This document shows positions 55,002 to 62,853 of a DNA stretch of 64,000 bases, one piece after another. Every line of letters begins with the position of its first letter. Positions within the stretch are counted from its first letter, which is position 1. Below the pieces are notes generated by a model that saw only the letters and a list, made by a program, of their open reading frames with translations, searched no databases and had not been told where the DNA came from. The position numbers were made by a program, and so were the translations under genes. The DNA lies in the NCBI RefSeq assembly GCF_028745735.1, contig NZ_JAQZSM010000004.1:1-64000 (forward strand), read 5' to 3'. The stretch comes from Roseinatronobacter alkalisoli (lineage in GTDB: Bacteria; Pseudomonadota; Alphaproteobacteria; Rhodobacterales; Rhodobacteraceae).

Positions 55002-56141
55002 TTACGCCACGCGCGCACCCCGCACCCAGACGGACCTGATAACCGGCACCGATGCAGGCAGGGCCACGCGCAGTAGATCGGCGCGCAGCCCTGTGGCAAT
55101 ACGCCCGCGATCAGCAAGGCCCGCGACCTGCGCGGGTGCCTGGGTGACCATGGCAATACCGCGCGCCATATCCCCCAGCATTTCGCCCAGCCGCACAGCA
55201 CCTTGCAGCAACGCCGCAGGCACATAATCCGATGACAGAATGTCCAGCCGACCGGCCTGCGCCAGGTCCGCCGCCGCCACATTGCCCGAATGGGACCCCC
55301 CGCGGATCAGGTTAGGGGCACCCATCATCACGGCGATACCGTGGGCATGGCAGGCATCCGCCGCAGCCAGTGTGGTGGGGAATTCGGCCAGCCGGACGCC
55401 GTGTTGCGCCGACACCGCGACCTGACCCTGCGTTGTGTCATCATGGCTGGCAAGTGTCGCCCCATAGCGCTGCGCTGCTGCCACAACTGCCGCTTCATGG
55501 GTGGTGCGCATCTTGTCGCCAAGCGTCCGCCGCATCGCGACATGGGCGTCGAAATCGGCATCGTTCATGTTGAACTTTCCCTTCAGATAGGTGCGCAATT
55601 GCCCAAGATCGGCGAACTGGCGCTGGCCCGGCGTGTGGTCCATCAGGCTGACAATGCCGATACGGTCCTGCGCCCCGAATTCATCCAGTTCATCCAGCAG
55701 CGAATGTGAACAGATTTCTGCCCGCAAATGCAGGAAATGACTGATGGACAGTGCCCCCGCTGCCCGCAGGGCCAGTATTTCATGCGACAGCGCGCGGGCA
55801 TAGCGACCGGCCCCCCCATGGCTGCCATCCAGCGTGCCGACACGCAGCGCGTCAAACACGGTCGTAATGCCCGCGCCCGCCAGTTCCCTGTCATGGGCGA
55901 CAACAGCCGCCGGATGCGGCCAGTCAACACCGGGGCGCGGGGTCAGGTGGCGTTCCAGATTGTCGGTATGCAGTTCAATCAGGCCGGGGCAGATCAGGTC
56001 ACCGCCGCAATCCACAGCGCCTTTGGGAACGCGCACGCCATCCTCCAGCGCTGTGATGATGCCATTTTTGATGATAATTGCGCCGGAACGGGTTTCGTGT
56101 GGCAGCACAAGGCGGGCATTGGCAAGAACAAGCTCTGTCAT
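55002..56141 (-). CDS. phnM: Ribose-methylphosphonate-triphosphate diphosphatase PhnM
   Basis: A 379-residue amidohydrolase of the C-P lyase pathway that releases pyrophosphate from ribose 1-methylphosphonate 5-triphosphate. Metal-site motifs: LIELHTDNLERH, then SLMDHTPGQRQF, LASHDDTTQG, and LSSDYVPAALLQG. The start ATG 56141 has GGGGAA upstream; 56168 is an alternative without one. It is isolated from the main phn operon by the opposite-strand DUF1045 gene. Confidence 0.92.
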   Translation of the reverse strand: MTELVLANARLVLPHETRSGAIIIKNGIITALEDGVRVPKGAVDCGGDLICPGLIELHTDNLERHLTPRPGVDWPHPAAVVAHDRELAGAGITTVFDALRVGTLDGSHGGAGRYARALSHEILALRAAGALSISHFLHLRAEICSHSLLDELDEFGAQDRIGIVSLMDHTPGQRQFADLGQLRTYLKGKFNMNDADFDAHVAMRRTLGDKMRTTHEAAVVAAAQRYGATLASHDDTTQGQVAVSAQHGVRLAEFPTTLAAADACHAHGIAVMMGAPNLIRGGSHSGNVAAADLAQAGRLDILSSDYVPAALLQGAVRLGEMLGDMARGIAMVTQAPAQVAGLADRGRIATGLRADLLRVALPASVPVIRSVWVRGARVA

Positions 56142-56226
56142 CAGTGGGTTCCCCGGGTTATCCGTCATTGACTTGTCATGGTGCTGTGCAAGACAGGCAT
56201 GTCTGCAAAGGAAGGGTCTTGGTCAC

Positions 56227-56907
56227 ATGCTGAGTGGTTACACACGTTTCGCGGTCTATTTCACGCCACCCGCGGGTAGTGAGTTTGCGCGGGCAGGGGC
56301 GGCATGGCTGGGATGGGATGCCGATGAAGGCCGCGCTGTCGCACATCCCGAACTGGGGCTGGATCTGGCCCTGCTGACCGCGACACCCCGGAAATACGGG
56401 TTGCACGCCACGCTGAAGCCGCCCATGCACCTGAACATTCCCGCCACCACGTTTCTTGATGCGGTGGACACCCTTGCGCAGGGTCTTGCCCATGTTGATA
56501 TGGGCATGCTCTGTCTGCGCCCGCTTGATGGATTTCTGGCCATGGTGTGCGAAAAGCAGCCCCAACCCCTTGACGATTTCGCGGCCACGGTCGTGCGTGA
56601 ACTGGACCCGTTCCGCGCGCCACTTACCGCGCAGCAACTGGCCCGCCGCCGCAGCGCTGGCCTGACTGTGCGGCAAGAACAGCTTTTGCAGGACTGGGGC
56701 TATCCCTATGTGCTGGAAGAATTCCGCTTTCATATCACCCTGACCGGCAGACTTTCCCCTGCACAGATGCCCGATGCGCTGCGCGTCGCCCATGCATGGT
56801 TTGACCCGGTGCTGGAAAACCGGCATCGCCTGACAGATCTGGCTGTCTTTGGCGAAGATACGGACGGGCGTTTCCATCTGCTCAGGCGCTTCGCTCTGGG
56901 CGGCTGA
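56227..56907 (+). CDS. DUF1045 phosphonate-associated 2H phosphoesterase-like protein
   Basis: 226 residues with two HxT/S motifs of the 2H phosphoesterase fold: GLHATLKPP (about 59-67) and FHITLTG (about 172-178). Members are found with phn genes and may open the cyclic ribose phosphate. It runs opposite to phnN and phnM, and its 3' end overlaps that of phnN by 26 bp. Confidence 0.88.
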   Translation: MLSGYTRFAVYFTPPAGSEFARAGAAWLGWDADEGRAVAHPELGLDLALLTATPRKYGLHATLKPPMHLNIPATTFLDAVDTLAQGLAHVDMGMLCLRPLDGFLAMVCEKQPQPLDDFAATVVRELDPFRAPLTAQQLARRRSAGLTVRQEQLLQDWGYPYVLEEFRFHITLTGRLSPAQMPDALRVAHAWFDPVLENRHRLTDLAVFGEDTDGRFHLLRRFALGG

Positions 56908-57439
56908 TTGCGCCCAGCATCCGCGCGACTGCAACATCCACCGACCCGTCATTGACAATGACCTGCGCGCCCTGCGGCGCTGACAGTTCCGCCCGCTTCA
57001 GCCGTGCCGCAATTTCGCGCGTGTTTTCCCGCCCGCGTGCGCGCAGGCGCCTCTCCAGCATTTCGGGCGGGGCCGTGACCATCAGTACCAGCAATTGCGG
57101 ATAACGTTCGGCGATGTGCGGCAGTGCCTTGCGCGATCCGTTGAAAACCACCACGCGCCCCTGCGCCAGTTCGGCATTGATGCTGGCGGGTATCGCGTAG
57201 CGCAGCCCGTGTGCCCCCCAGTGAAACGCGTAGCGCCCCATCGCCAGTTGCGCGTCAAACAGTGCCTCGGACACGGCCAGATGATCCTCGCCGCCCGCAT
57301 CTGCGGCGCGGGTTATGATGCGCTGCGCAATCACGATATCGGGCCGCGCGCTGGCCAGCGCCGAAATCAGCGTGTCCTTGCCCACGCCGGATGGCCCGAC
57401 CACTGCAACAAGCTGGCCGCTTTGCGGTTGCCCGGTCAT
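56882..57439 (-). CDS. phnN: Ribose 1,5-bisphosphate phosphokinase PhnN
   Basis: A 185-residue P-loop kinase (VVGPSGVGKDTLISAL) converting ribose 1,5-bisphosphate to PRPP, the last step of C-P lyase catabolism. FHWGAHGLRYAIP and VFNGSRKALPHI match the family. Overlaps phnL by ATGA at its start and DUF1045 at its end. Confidence 0.92.
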   Translation of the reverse strand: MTGQPQSGQLVAVVGPSGVGKDTLISALASARPDIVIAQRIITRAADAGGEDHLAVSEALFDAQLAMGRYAFHWGAHGLRYAIPASINAELAQGRVVVFNGSRKALPHIAERYPQLLVLMVTAPPEMLERRLRARGRENTREIAARLKRAELSAPQGAQVIVNDGSVDVAVARMLGAISRPERSA

Positions 57440-58125
57440 GCCGCGCCCGCCGCCGCCGGGGTAAACTGTGCCATGTCCACTTCGCGGTCGCAGACAGCAT
57501 CGCGCGCGGCGGCATCATGGAAAATGCCCAGAATTGCCGCTCCGTGGGTTTTTGCTTCCCGTATCAGGTCCAGCACAACCGCGCGATTGACCGCATCAAG
57601 ACTTGCTGTCGGTTCATCCAGCAACATTACCGGCCAAGGATGGATGAAGCCGCGCGCGATATTGACACGCTGCTGTTCCCCCCCGGAAAATGTTGTTGGC
57701 GACAAGGCCCACAGCCGCTGTGGAATATTCAGCCGCGTCAGCAAAGCTGCCGCCTGTGCCCGCGCGTGGTCTTCGTCCACGCCCTGCACGACCAGCGGTT
57801 CTGCCACCACATTCAGCGCGGGCACACGCGGGATCACCCGCAGGAACTGGCTGACATAGCCCAGTCTGCTGCGCCGCAGGGCCAGAACGTCACGCGCCTG
57901 CGCGCCGCACAGTTCCACGCCCGCCACACGGATCGATCCTTGGTCGCAGCGGTAATTGCCCCAGATCATCCGCATCAGCGTGGATTTCCCGGCCCCCGAT
58001 GCACCCACCAGCGCTACGCATTCGCCGGCGCGCACGTTCAGACAGGCGGCGTGCATCACATCCAGTATCGCGCCGCCCTGATTGTGCAACACGAAGCGTT
58101 TTCCCACATCTGCGATTTCGATCAT
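57436..58125 (-). CDS. phnL: C-P lyase ABC-type ATPase PhnL
   Basis: 229 residues with Walker A (VGASGAGKSTL), signature FSGGEQQRVNIARG and Walker B (VMLLDEPTASLDA). VLALRRSRLGYVSQFLRVIPRV is typical of PhnL. Part of the PhnGHIJKL machinery that makes and cleaves ribosyl phosphonates. 60 bp separate it from phnK. Confidence 0.92.
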   Translation of the reverse strand: MIEIADVGKRFVLHNQGGAILDVMHAACLNVRAGECVALVGASGAGKSTLMRMIWGNYRCDQGSIRVAGVELCGAQARDVLALRRSRLGYVSQFLRVIPRVPALNVVAEPLVVQGVDEDHARAQAAALLTRLNIPQRLWALSPTTFSGGEQQRVNIARGFIHPWPVMLLDEPTASLDAVNRAVVLDLIREAKTHGAAILGIFHDAAARDAVCDREVDMAQFTPAAAGAA

Positions 58126-58185
58126 CGCCTTATCCCTTCATCTTGCCGTAAATACGCAATCTATCGCCCGGAACCCGCACCGCGA

Positions 58186-58956
58186 TCAGACCTGCAGCAC
58201 CGAACTGACCAGCAATTGCGTATAGGCATGCTGCGGATCGTCCAGCACCTGATCGGTCAGCCCGTCTTCGACCACGCGCCCGTCCTTCATCACCATCAGC
58301 CTGTCCGCCAGTAGCCGCACCACAGCCAGATCATGCGTGACAATCACTGCCGACAGTCCCAGCCGCCGCACCAGCCCGCGCATCAGGTCCAGCAGCCGCG
58401 CCTGCACACTGACATCAAGCCCGCCGGTGGGTTCGTCCATGAACACCAGCCGCGGCCCGGTTACCAGATTGCGCGCAATCTGCAGGCGTTGCTGCATGCC
58501 GCCTGAAAATGCGCGCGGGCGGTCATCAATGCGGCCCGTGTCAATTTCCACCCGGTCCAGCCAGTCGGTCGCCTGGCTGCGGATATTGCCGTAATGGCGC
58601 GCGCCCACGGCCATCAGCCGCTCGCCGACATTGCCGCCCGCGCTGACATTCATGCGCAGCCCGTCGCGCGGGTTCTGATGGACAAAGGCCCAGTCGGTGC
58701 GCGCCAACCAGCGCCGTTCGGATTCGGCCATTGCCAATGTGTCGCGCAAGCCCTGTTCGCGTGTGTCAAACAGTACGCGGCCTGCATCCGGTGTCAGATG
58801 ACCGGCCAGACAATTCAGCAGCGTCGATTTGCCCGACCCGCTTTCGCCAACGATGCCCATCACCTCGCCCGGCCACAGGGTGAAGCTGACATCCCCGCAG
58901 CCCAGAAAATTGCCGTAATGCTTGCTCAGACCCTCAACCTGCAAAAGGGGCGTCAT
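58186..58956 (-). CDS. phnK: C-P lyase ABC-type ATPase PhnK
   Basis: 256 residues with Walker A (GESGSGKSTLLNCLAG), signature FSGGMQQRLQIARN, Walker B (LVFMDEPTGGLDV) and the H-loop VIVTHDLAVV. PhnK docks on the PhnGHIJ core and drives its opening. ATG 58956 has AGGAGGA upstream and overlaps the phnJ stop. Confidence 0.93.
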   Translation of the reverse strand: MTPLLQVEGLSKHYGNFLGCGDVSFTLWPGEVMGIVGESGSGKSTLLNCLAGHLTPDAGRVLFDTREQGLRDTLAMAESERRWLARTDWAFVHQNPRDGLRMNVSAGGNVGERLMAVGARHYGNIRSQATDWLDRVEIDTGRIDDRPRAFSGGMQQRLQIARNLVTGPRLVFMDEPTGGLDVSVQARLLDLMRGLVRRLGLSAVIVTHDLAVVRLLADRLMVMKDGRVVEDGLTDQVLDDPQHAYTQLLVSSVLQV

Positions 58957-59804
58957 GCTGCATCCTCCTGTGACTGGGCGGCAACGCGGCTTGCGCAATA
59001 ATCGGTGTCCGAACACACGAACATCCGCCCGCCCGCATCATCGGTGATCACCTCGTCCAGATAGGAACTGGTTGATCCGCACAGCGCGCAGGCCTGCCCT
59101 GCCGCTTTGGTTGCCGTGAAAGGGTAATCCTCGAAATCCAGACTTTCGACACGGGTATAGGGTGGCAGCGCATAAATGCGCCCTTCGCGCCCGGCCCCGA
59201 AAAGCTGCAATGCGTGCGAATTATCCAGTTTCGGATTGTCGAATTTCGGAATGGGCGAGGGGTCCATGATATAGCGCCCCTCCACCCGCACCGGATAGGC
59301 ATAGGCGCGCGCAATCTCGCCATGGCGGGCAATATCTTCATAAAGGCGCACCTGCATCAGCCCGTAATCTTCCAGCGCATGCATCACACGGGTTTCTGTC
59401 TCGCGTGGTTCCAGAAAACGCAGAGGTTCGGGAATGGGCACCTGAAACACCAGAATCTGCCCCTCGGTCAGTGGGGTTTCCGGGATCCGGTGGCGGGTCT
59501 GGATGATGCTGGCTTCCGCCGTCTGCCCGGTCACCGCCACATCCGCGACACGTTCAAAGAACTTGCGGATGGACACGGCGTTTGTGGTGTCATCCGCGCC
59601 CTGATCGATCACCTTCAGCGTGTCTTCGGGTACCAGACAGGCGGCTGTCACCTGCACACCGCCTGTGCCCCAGCCATAAGGCATGGGCATTTCACGGCTG
59701 GAAAACGGCACCTGATAGCCGGGAATGGCCACCGCCTTCAGAATGGCGCGGCGCAGCATGCGCTTGGTGGCTTCGTCAAGATAGGCGAAATTATAGGCTG
59801 ACAT
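58953..59804 (-). CDS. phnJ: C-P lyase radical SAM subunit PhnJ
   Basis: 283 residues and the catalytic subunit that cleaves the carbon-phosphorus bond. The C-terminal cysteine cluster for the iron-sulfur site is intact: CALCGST, then VCSDTDYCASR. The N-terminus YNFAYLDEATKRMLRRAILKA and VPFSSREMPMPYGWGTGG are diagnostic (shown in part). Confidence 0.95.
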   Translation of the reverse strand: MSAYNFAYLDEATKRMLRRAILKAVAIPGYQVPFSSREMPMPYGWGTGGVQVTAACLVPEDTLKVIDQGADDTTNAVSIRKFFERVADVAVTGQTAEASIIQTRHRIPETPLTEGQILVFQVPIPEPLRFLEPRETETRVMHALEDYGLMQVRLYEDIARHGEIARAYAYPVRVEGRYIMDPSPIPKFDNPKLDNSHALQLFGAGREGRIYALPPYTRVESLDFEDYPFTATKAAGQACALCGSTSSYLDEVITDDAGGRMFVCSDTDYCASRVAAQSQEDAA

Positions 59805-59880
59805 CAGGGTTCTCCTGCGCGCCCGCGCAAGCGGGTGGGTGGGTGGGCGACGCGTGGGCGCGCGATGACAACGCCCGCGC

Positions 59881-60975
59881 TCATTCTGCGGCCTCCTGCA
59901 TGGCGCAGGCCTCGCGGCGCAACTTGCGGATCAGTTCCAGTTCGGCCTGAAAATCCACGTAATGGGGCAGTTTGATATGCTCCAGAAAACCGCTCGACTG
60001 GATATTGTCGCAATGCGACAGCACGAATTCCGCGTCCTGCGCGGGCGCATCGCTCATATCCTCGCCCAGTTCCTGTGCCCGCAATGCCCGGTCCACCAGC
60101 GCCATGGAAATCGCCTTGCGTTCCGACTGGCCAAAAACCAGCCCGTATCCGCGCGTGAATTGTGCGGGCTGGGTTTTCGACCCCTGAAACTGGTTCACGC
60201 TTTCGCATTCAGTCACCTGGATTTCCGCGAATTCGACGTCAAATCCCAGTTCCGGCAGATGCGCTGCAACCCGCACATGCCCGATACGCAATTCCCCCAC
60301 GAACGCATGATTGCGCCCATAGCCGCGCTGCGTGGAATAGGCCAGCGACAGCAGGAACCCTTCATCCCCGCGCGTCAACGCTTGCAGCCGCAAGGGGCGG
60401 GCGGCCGGGAATTCCAGCGGCGTGCGCGTCAGGTCCGGCACATCATCCGCGCCGCAAGCTTCGGGGGCGTGTTCGGGTTGCATCAGCCCTTCGGCCCCCA
60501 GATGCGACAGGATATGCGGCACGGCACTGTGACTGGCCGGTGCTTCGGGTGCTTGCGGCACAGTGTCCCCGTCCGCCAGTCCGAAATCCAGCAAGCGGTG
60601 TGTATAATCGAATGTCGGCCCCAGAATCTGCCCGCCCGGCGCATCCTTATAAGTGGCGGAAATCCGGCGGATGATCTGCATCTGGCCGGTATCAACCGGG
60701 TGGCTGGTTCCGAAGCGGGGCAATGTCGTGCGAAAGGCGCGGATCAGGAACACAGCTTCAATCGTGTCGCCGCGCGCCTGTTTCAGCGCCAATGCGGCCA
60801 GATCGGGGTCATACAGCGACCCTTCTGCCATTACCCGGTCCACCGCCAGTGCCAGTTGCTCGCGGATTTGCGCAAGGGCCAGATCGGGCACTGACGGATC
60901 ACCGCGTCGCGCTTCCGCCAGCCAGTCATGGGCGTTTCCGATGGCGCGTTCGCCCCCTTTGACAGCGACATACAT
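59881..60975 (-). CDS. phnI: C-P lyase core subunit PhnI
   Basis: 364 residues. It begins MYVAVKGGERAIGNAH and carries LALAQIREQL, AYSTQRGYGRNH and LSHCDNIQSSGFLEHIKLPHY, all typical of PhnI, the nucleosidase that with PhnGHL couples phosphonate to ATP ribose. Overlaps the phnH stop by TGATG. A 76-bp gap rich in GGGT repeats separates it from phnJ. Confidence 0.95.
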   Translation of the reverse strand: MYVAVKGGERAIGNAHDWLAEARRGDPSVPDLALAQIREQLALAVDRVMAEGSLYDPDLAALALKQARGDTIEAVFLIRAFRTTLPRFGTSHPVDTGQMQIIRRISATYKDAPGGQILGPTFDYTHRLLDFGLADGDTVPQAPEAPASHSAVPHILSHLGAEGLMQPEHAPEACGADDVPDLTRTPLEFPAARPLRLQALTRGDEGFLLSLAYSTQRGYGRNHAFVGELRIGHVRVAAHLPELGFDVEFAEIQVTECESVNQFQGSKTQPAQFTRGYGLVFGQSERKAISMALVDRALRAQELGEDMSDAPAQDAEFVLSHCDNIQSSGFLEHIKLPHYVDFQAELELIRKLRREACAMQEAAE

Positions 60976-61541
60976 CAGCAGGCCCTCAATCTGGTTGAGC
61001 GGGGCAGGGCGGCAAGGCGATGCCCGCAGGTAAACAGGAAATCCAGCCCCAGCGGAAAACGCGCGGCATTGGCGGTCAATGCGGGCAAGTCGGGCAGGGA
61101 AAGCTGCGCTTCGGTTTCAATGCCGGGGCCGGTCAGTATTGCGCCCCCGGTCCGCAGATCGTCCAGTTCCACGATCAGCGTGGCCGAACGGTCGGGGTAT
61201 TCCGCGTTGCCTTGCGCATAGGCCGACAATGGGCCAAGCGCGTCCCATGTTCCCAGCGCGAAGGTCGCCTCAGACGGGCCGACCAGCGGTGCGCCGGTAT
61301 GGAACCCCACCCAGTCGCGCAGACCCGCACAATCATGCGCGCCCGCCAGATACAGCGGTGTTGTGCTGTCCACCAGTGTCAGCAGAATGGCGGCTGCCGC
61401 AGGCGATGCGGGCGCGGGGGCCTGAAGCCCGTCCAGCGTGGCAATCCGCCCCGGATGGGCCATCGCGTCCAGCACTTGCCGGAAGGCGCGGGCACCATCG
61501 CGGGCAGGGTCGGTGAAACCGGCTGTCAGTTGCGTACTCAT
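60975..61541 (-). CDS. phnH: C-P lyase core subunit PhnH
   Basis: 188 residues: GFTDPARDGARAFRQVLDAMAHPG at the start (in part FRQVLDAMAHPG), then LTLVDSTTPLYL and a C-terminal GLDFLFTCGHRLAALPR. These are family hallmarks. Coupled to phnG (ATGA) and phnI (TGATG). Confidence 0.93.
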   Translation of the reverse strand: MSTQLTAGFTDPARDGARAFRQVLDAMAHPGRIATLDGLQAPAPASPAAAAILLTLVDSTTPLYLAGAHDCAGLRDWVGFHTGAPLVGPSEATFALGTWDALGPLSAYAQGNAEYPDRSATLIVELDDLRTGGAILTGPGIETEAQLSLPDLPALTANAARFPLGLDFLFTCGHRLAALPRSTRLRAC

Positions 61542-61978
61542 GCGTCCCCCCGCACCAATGTAAAGAAGTCAACCTTCGTGGCGGCTGCGCGGCGGGCGCG
61601 CCCTTCTGCCCGGTCCTGTTCACCCTGTTGCAAGGGTGACAGCACCCGTTTCTGAAGCGCCGCGCCCGCTGCTGTCTGCAACAGCGCATCCAGAAGGGCT
61701 GCGCGTTCGGCCTTGCGGGGGCTGCGGCCCTGCACGAGGGCATGCCCCACTGTGCCGCATTCCAGCCGGACGGACGCGCGTGTCACGCTGACCTCGCCCA
61801 GGTTGAAGGGGGCACCCACCGCACCGGCGCGGCCCCGCACCATCATCGCCCCGGTTTCCGGCGCGCGCAGCCAGGTGAAGGCGGGTGGGTCATCCGGCCA
61901 GAATGCGTCAAGTTGCGACAGGGGCGCACGTGCGATCAGGCCCATCCAGTCACGGCGGGCAAGAGGTTCGGCGGTCAT
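61538..61978 (-). CDS. phnG: C-P lyase core subunit PhnG
   Basis: 146 residues, first gene of the operon: RRDWMGLIARAPLSQL, VMVRGRAGAVGAPFNLGEVSVTR (in part GAPFNLGEVSVTR), GTVGHALVQGR with the conserved His region, and KAERAALLDALLQ. The divergent phnF and a shared operator lie upstream. Confidence 0.92.
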   Translation of the reverse strand: MTAEPLARRDWMGLIARAPLSQLDAFWPDDPPAFTWLRAPETGAMMVRGRAGAVGAPFNLGEVSVTRASVRLECGTVGHALVQGRSPRKAERAALLDALLQTAAGAALQKRVLSPLQQGEQDRAEGRARRAAATKVDFFTLVRGDA

Positions 61979-61994
61979 GGTCAGGGCTTCCAGA

Positions 61995-62015
61995 TTGTTC
62001 TAGACAACTAGACAA
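61995..62015. promoter_or_regulatory. Probable PhnF operator in the phnG-phnF gap
   Basis: TTGTTCTAGACAACTAGACAA: two CTAGACAA units in tandem, with the first also part of an imperfect dyad (TTGT/ACAA). HutC-type GntR regulators such as PhnF often bind TAGAC-containing dyads. It lies 17 bp from the phnG start and 53 bp from phnF, so it could control both. Confidence 0.6.
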
Positions 62016-62067
62016 ATACAGGATTTACAGGTTTTATTCAAAGGGATTTTTATGAAAGTTTCACGAC

Positions 62068-62802
62068 ATGACCAAACCTGCCGCCTTGTGGCAAAATATT
62101 TACGAGATATTGCGCGCCGAAATCGCGCAGGGTGCATGGCGTGCAGGCGCGCGCCTGCCGACAGAGGCCGGACTGGCCCAGCGTTTTGATGTCAACCGCC
62201 ACACCGTCAGGCGGGCATTGCAGGCGCTGGCCGATGACGGGCTGGTGCAGGCGCGTCGTGGTGCCGGTGTTTTCGTGCGCCCCGGTCCAGTTCCCTACAG
62301 GATCGGCACGCGCACGCGGTTTCGCCAGAACCTGCTGTCGGCCGGGCGCACCCCGTCGCGCAAAGTGCTGCATTTGGGCCGACAAGCCGCCTCTGTGCCC
62401 GAAGCGCAGGCGCTGGGTGTGTCCCCCGGCGCCCCGCTGCATGTGCTGGAATCCATAAGCTTTGCCGATGAATTGCCTATTTCGCTGGCCCGGTCGTGTT
62501 TTTGCGCAACGCGCTTCCCTGAAATGGGTGCGGCCCTGCGCGATCAGGGGTCGGTCACCGCGGCGCTGGCACATGTCGGCGTCGGTGATTACACGCGCAG
62601 ATCCACCCGTCTGACCGGCCATAATGCCGACCCGGTTCAGGCGCGGCATCTGCAGATCAAGACAGGCGATGCGCTGATCCTGTCGGAATCGATCAATATC
62701 GACCCTATGGGCCAGCCTGTCGAATTCGGGCGCAGCTATTTTGTCGGCGCGCGGGTCGAACTGGTGCTGGACGGGTCAGAAACCGCGCCCTTTGTCATCT
62801 AA
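62068..62802 (+). CDS. phnF: GntR/HutC-family phosphonate regulator PhnF
   Basis: 244 residues. The N-terminal winged helix (RLPTEAGLAQRFDVNRHTVRRALQALADDGLV, seen as LPTEAGLAQRFDVNRHTV in part) is followed by a UTRA effector domain (about 90-240; ISFADELPISLARS, SESINIDPMGQPVEFGRSYF in part). Divergent from phnG, as is usual for phn regulators. The ligand is unknown. Confidence 0.92.
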   Translation: MTKPAALWQNIYEILRAEIAQGAWRAGARLPTEAGLAQRFDVNRHTVRRALQALADDGLVQARRGAGVFVRPGPVPYRIGTRTRFRQNLLSAGRTPSRKVLHLGRQAASVPEAQALGVSPGAPLHVLESISFADELPISLARSCFCATRFPEMGAALRDQGSVTAALAHVGVGDYTRRSTRLTGHNADPVQARHLQIKTGDALILSESINIDPMGQPVEFGRSYFVGARVELVLDGSETAPFVI

Positions 62803-62853
62803 GTGCAACATCCCTGCGGTATCTGCCCGACAAAACGCGAAGGATCCCTGTCG

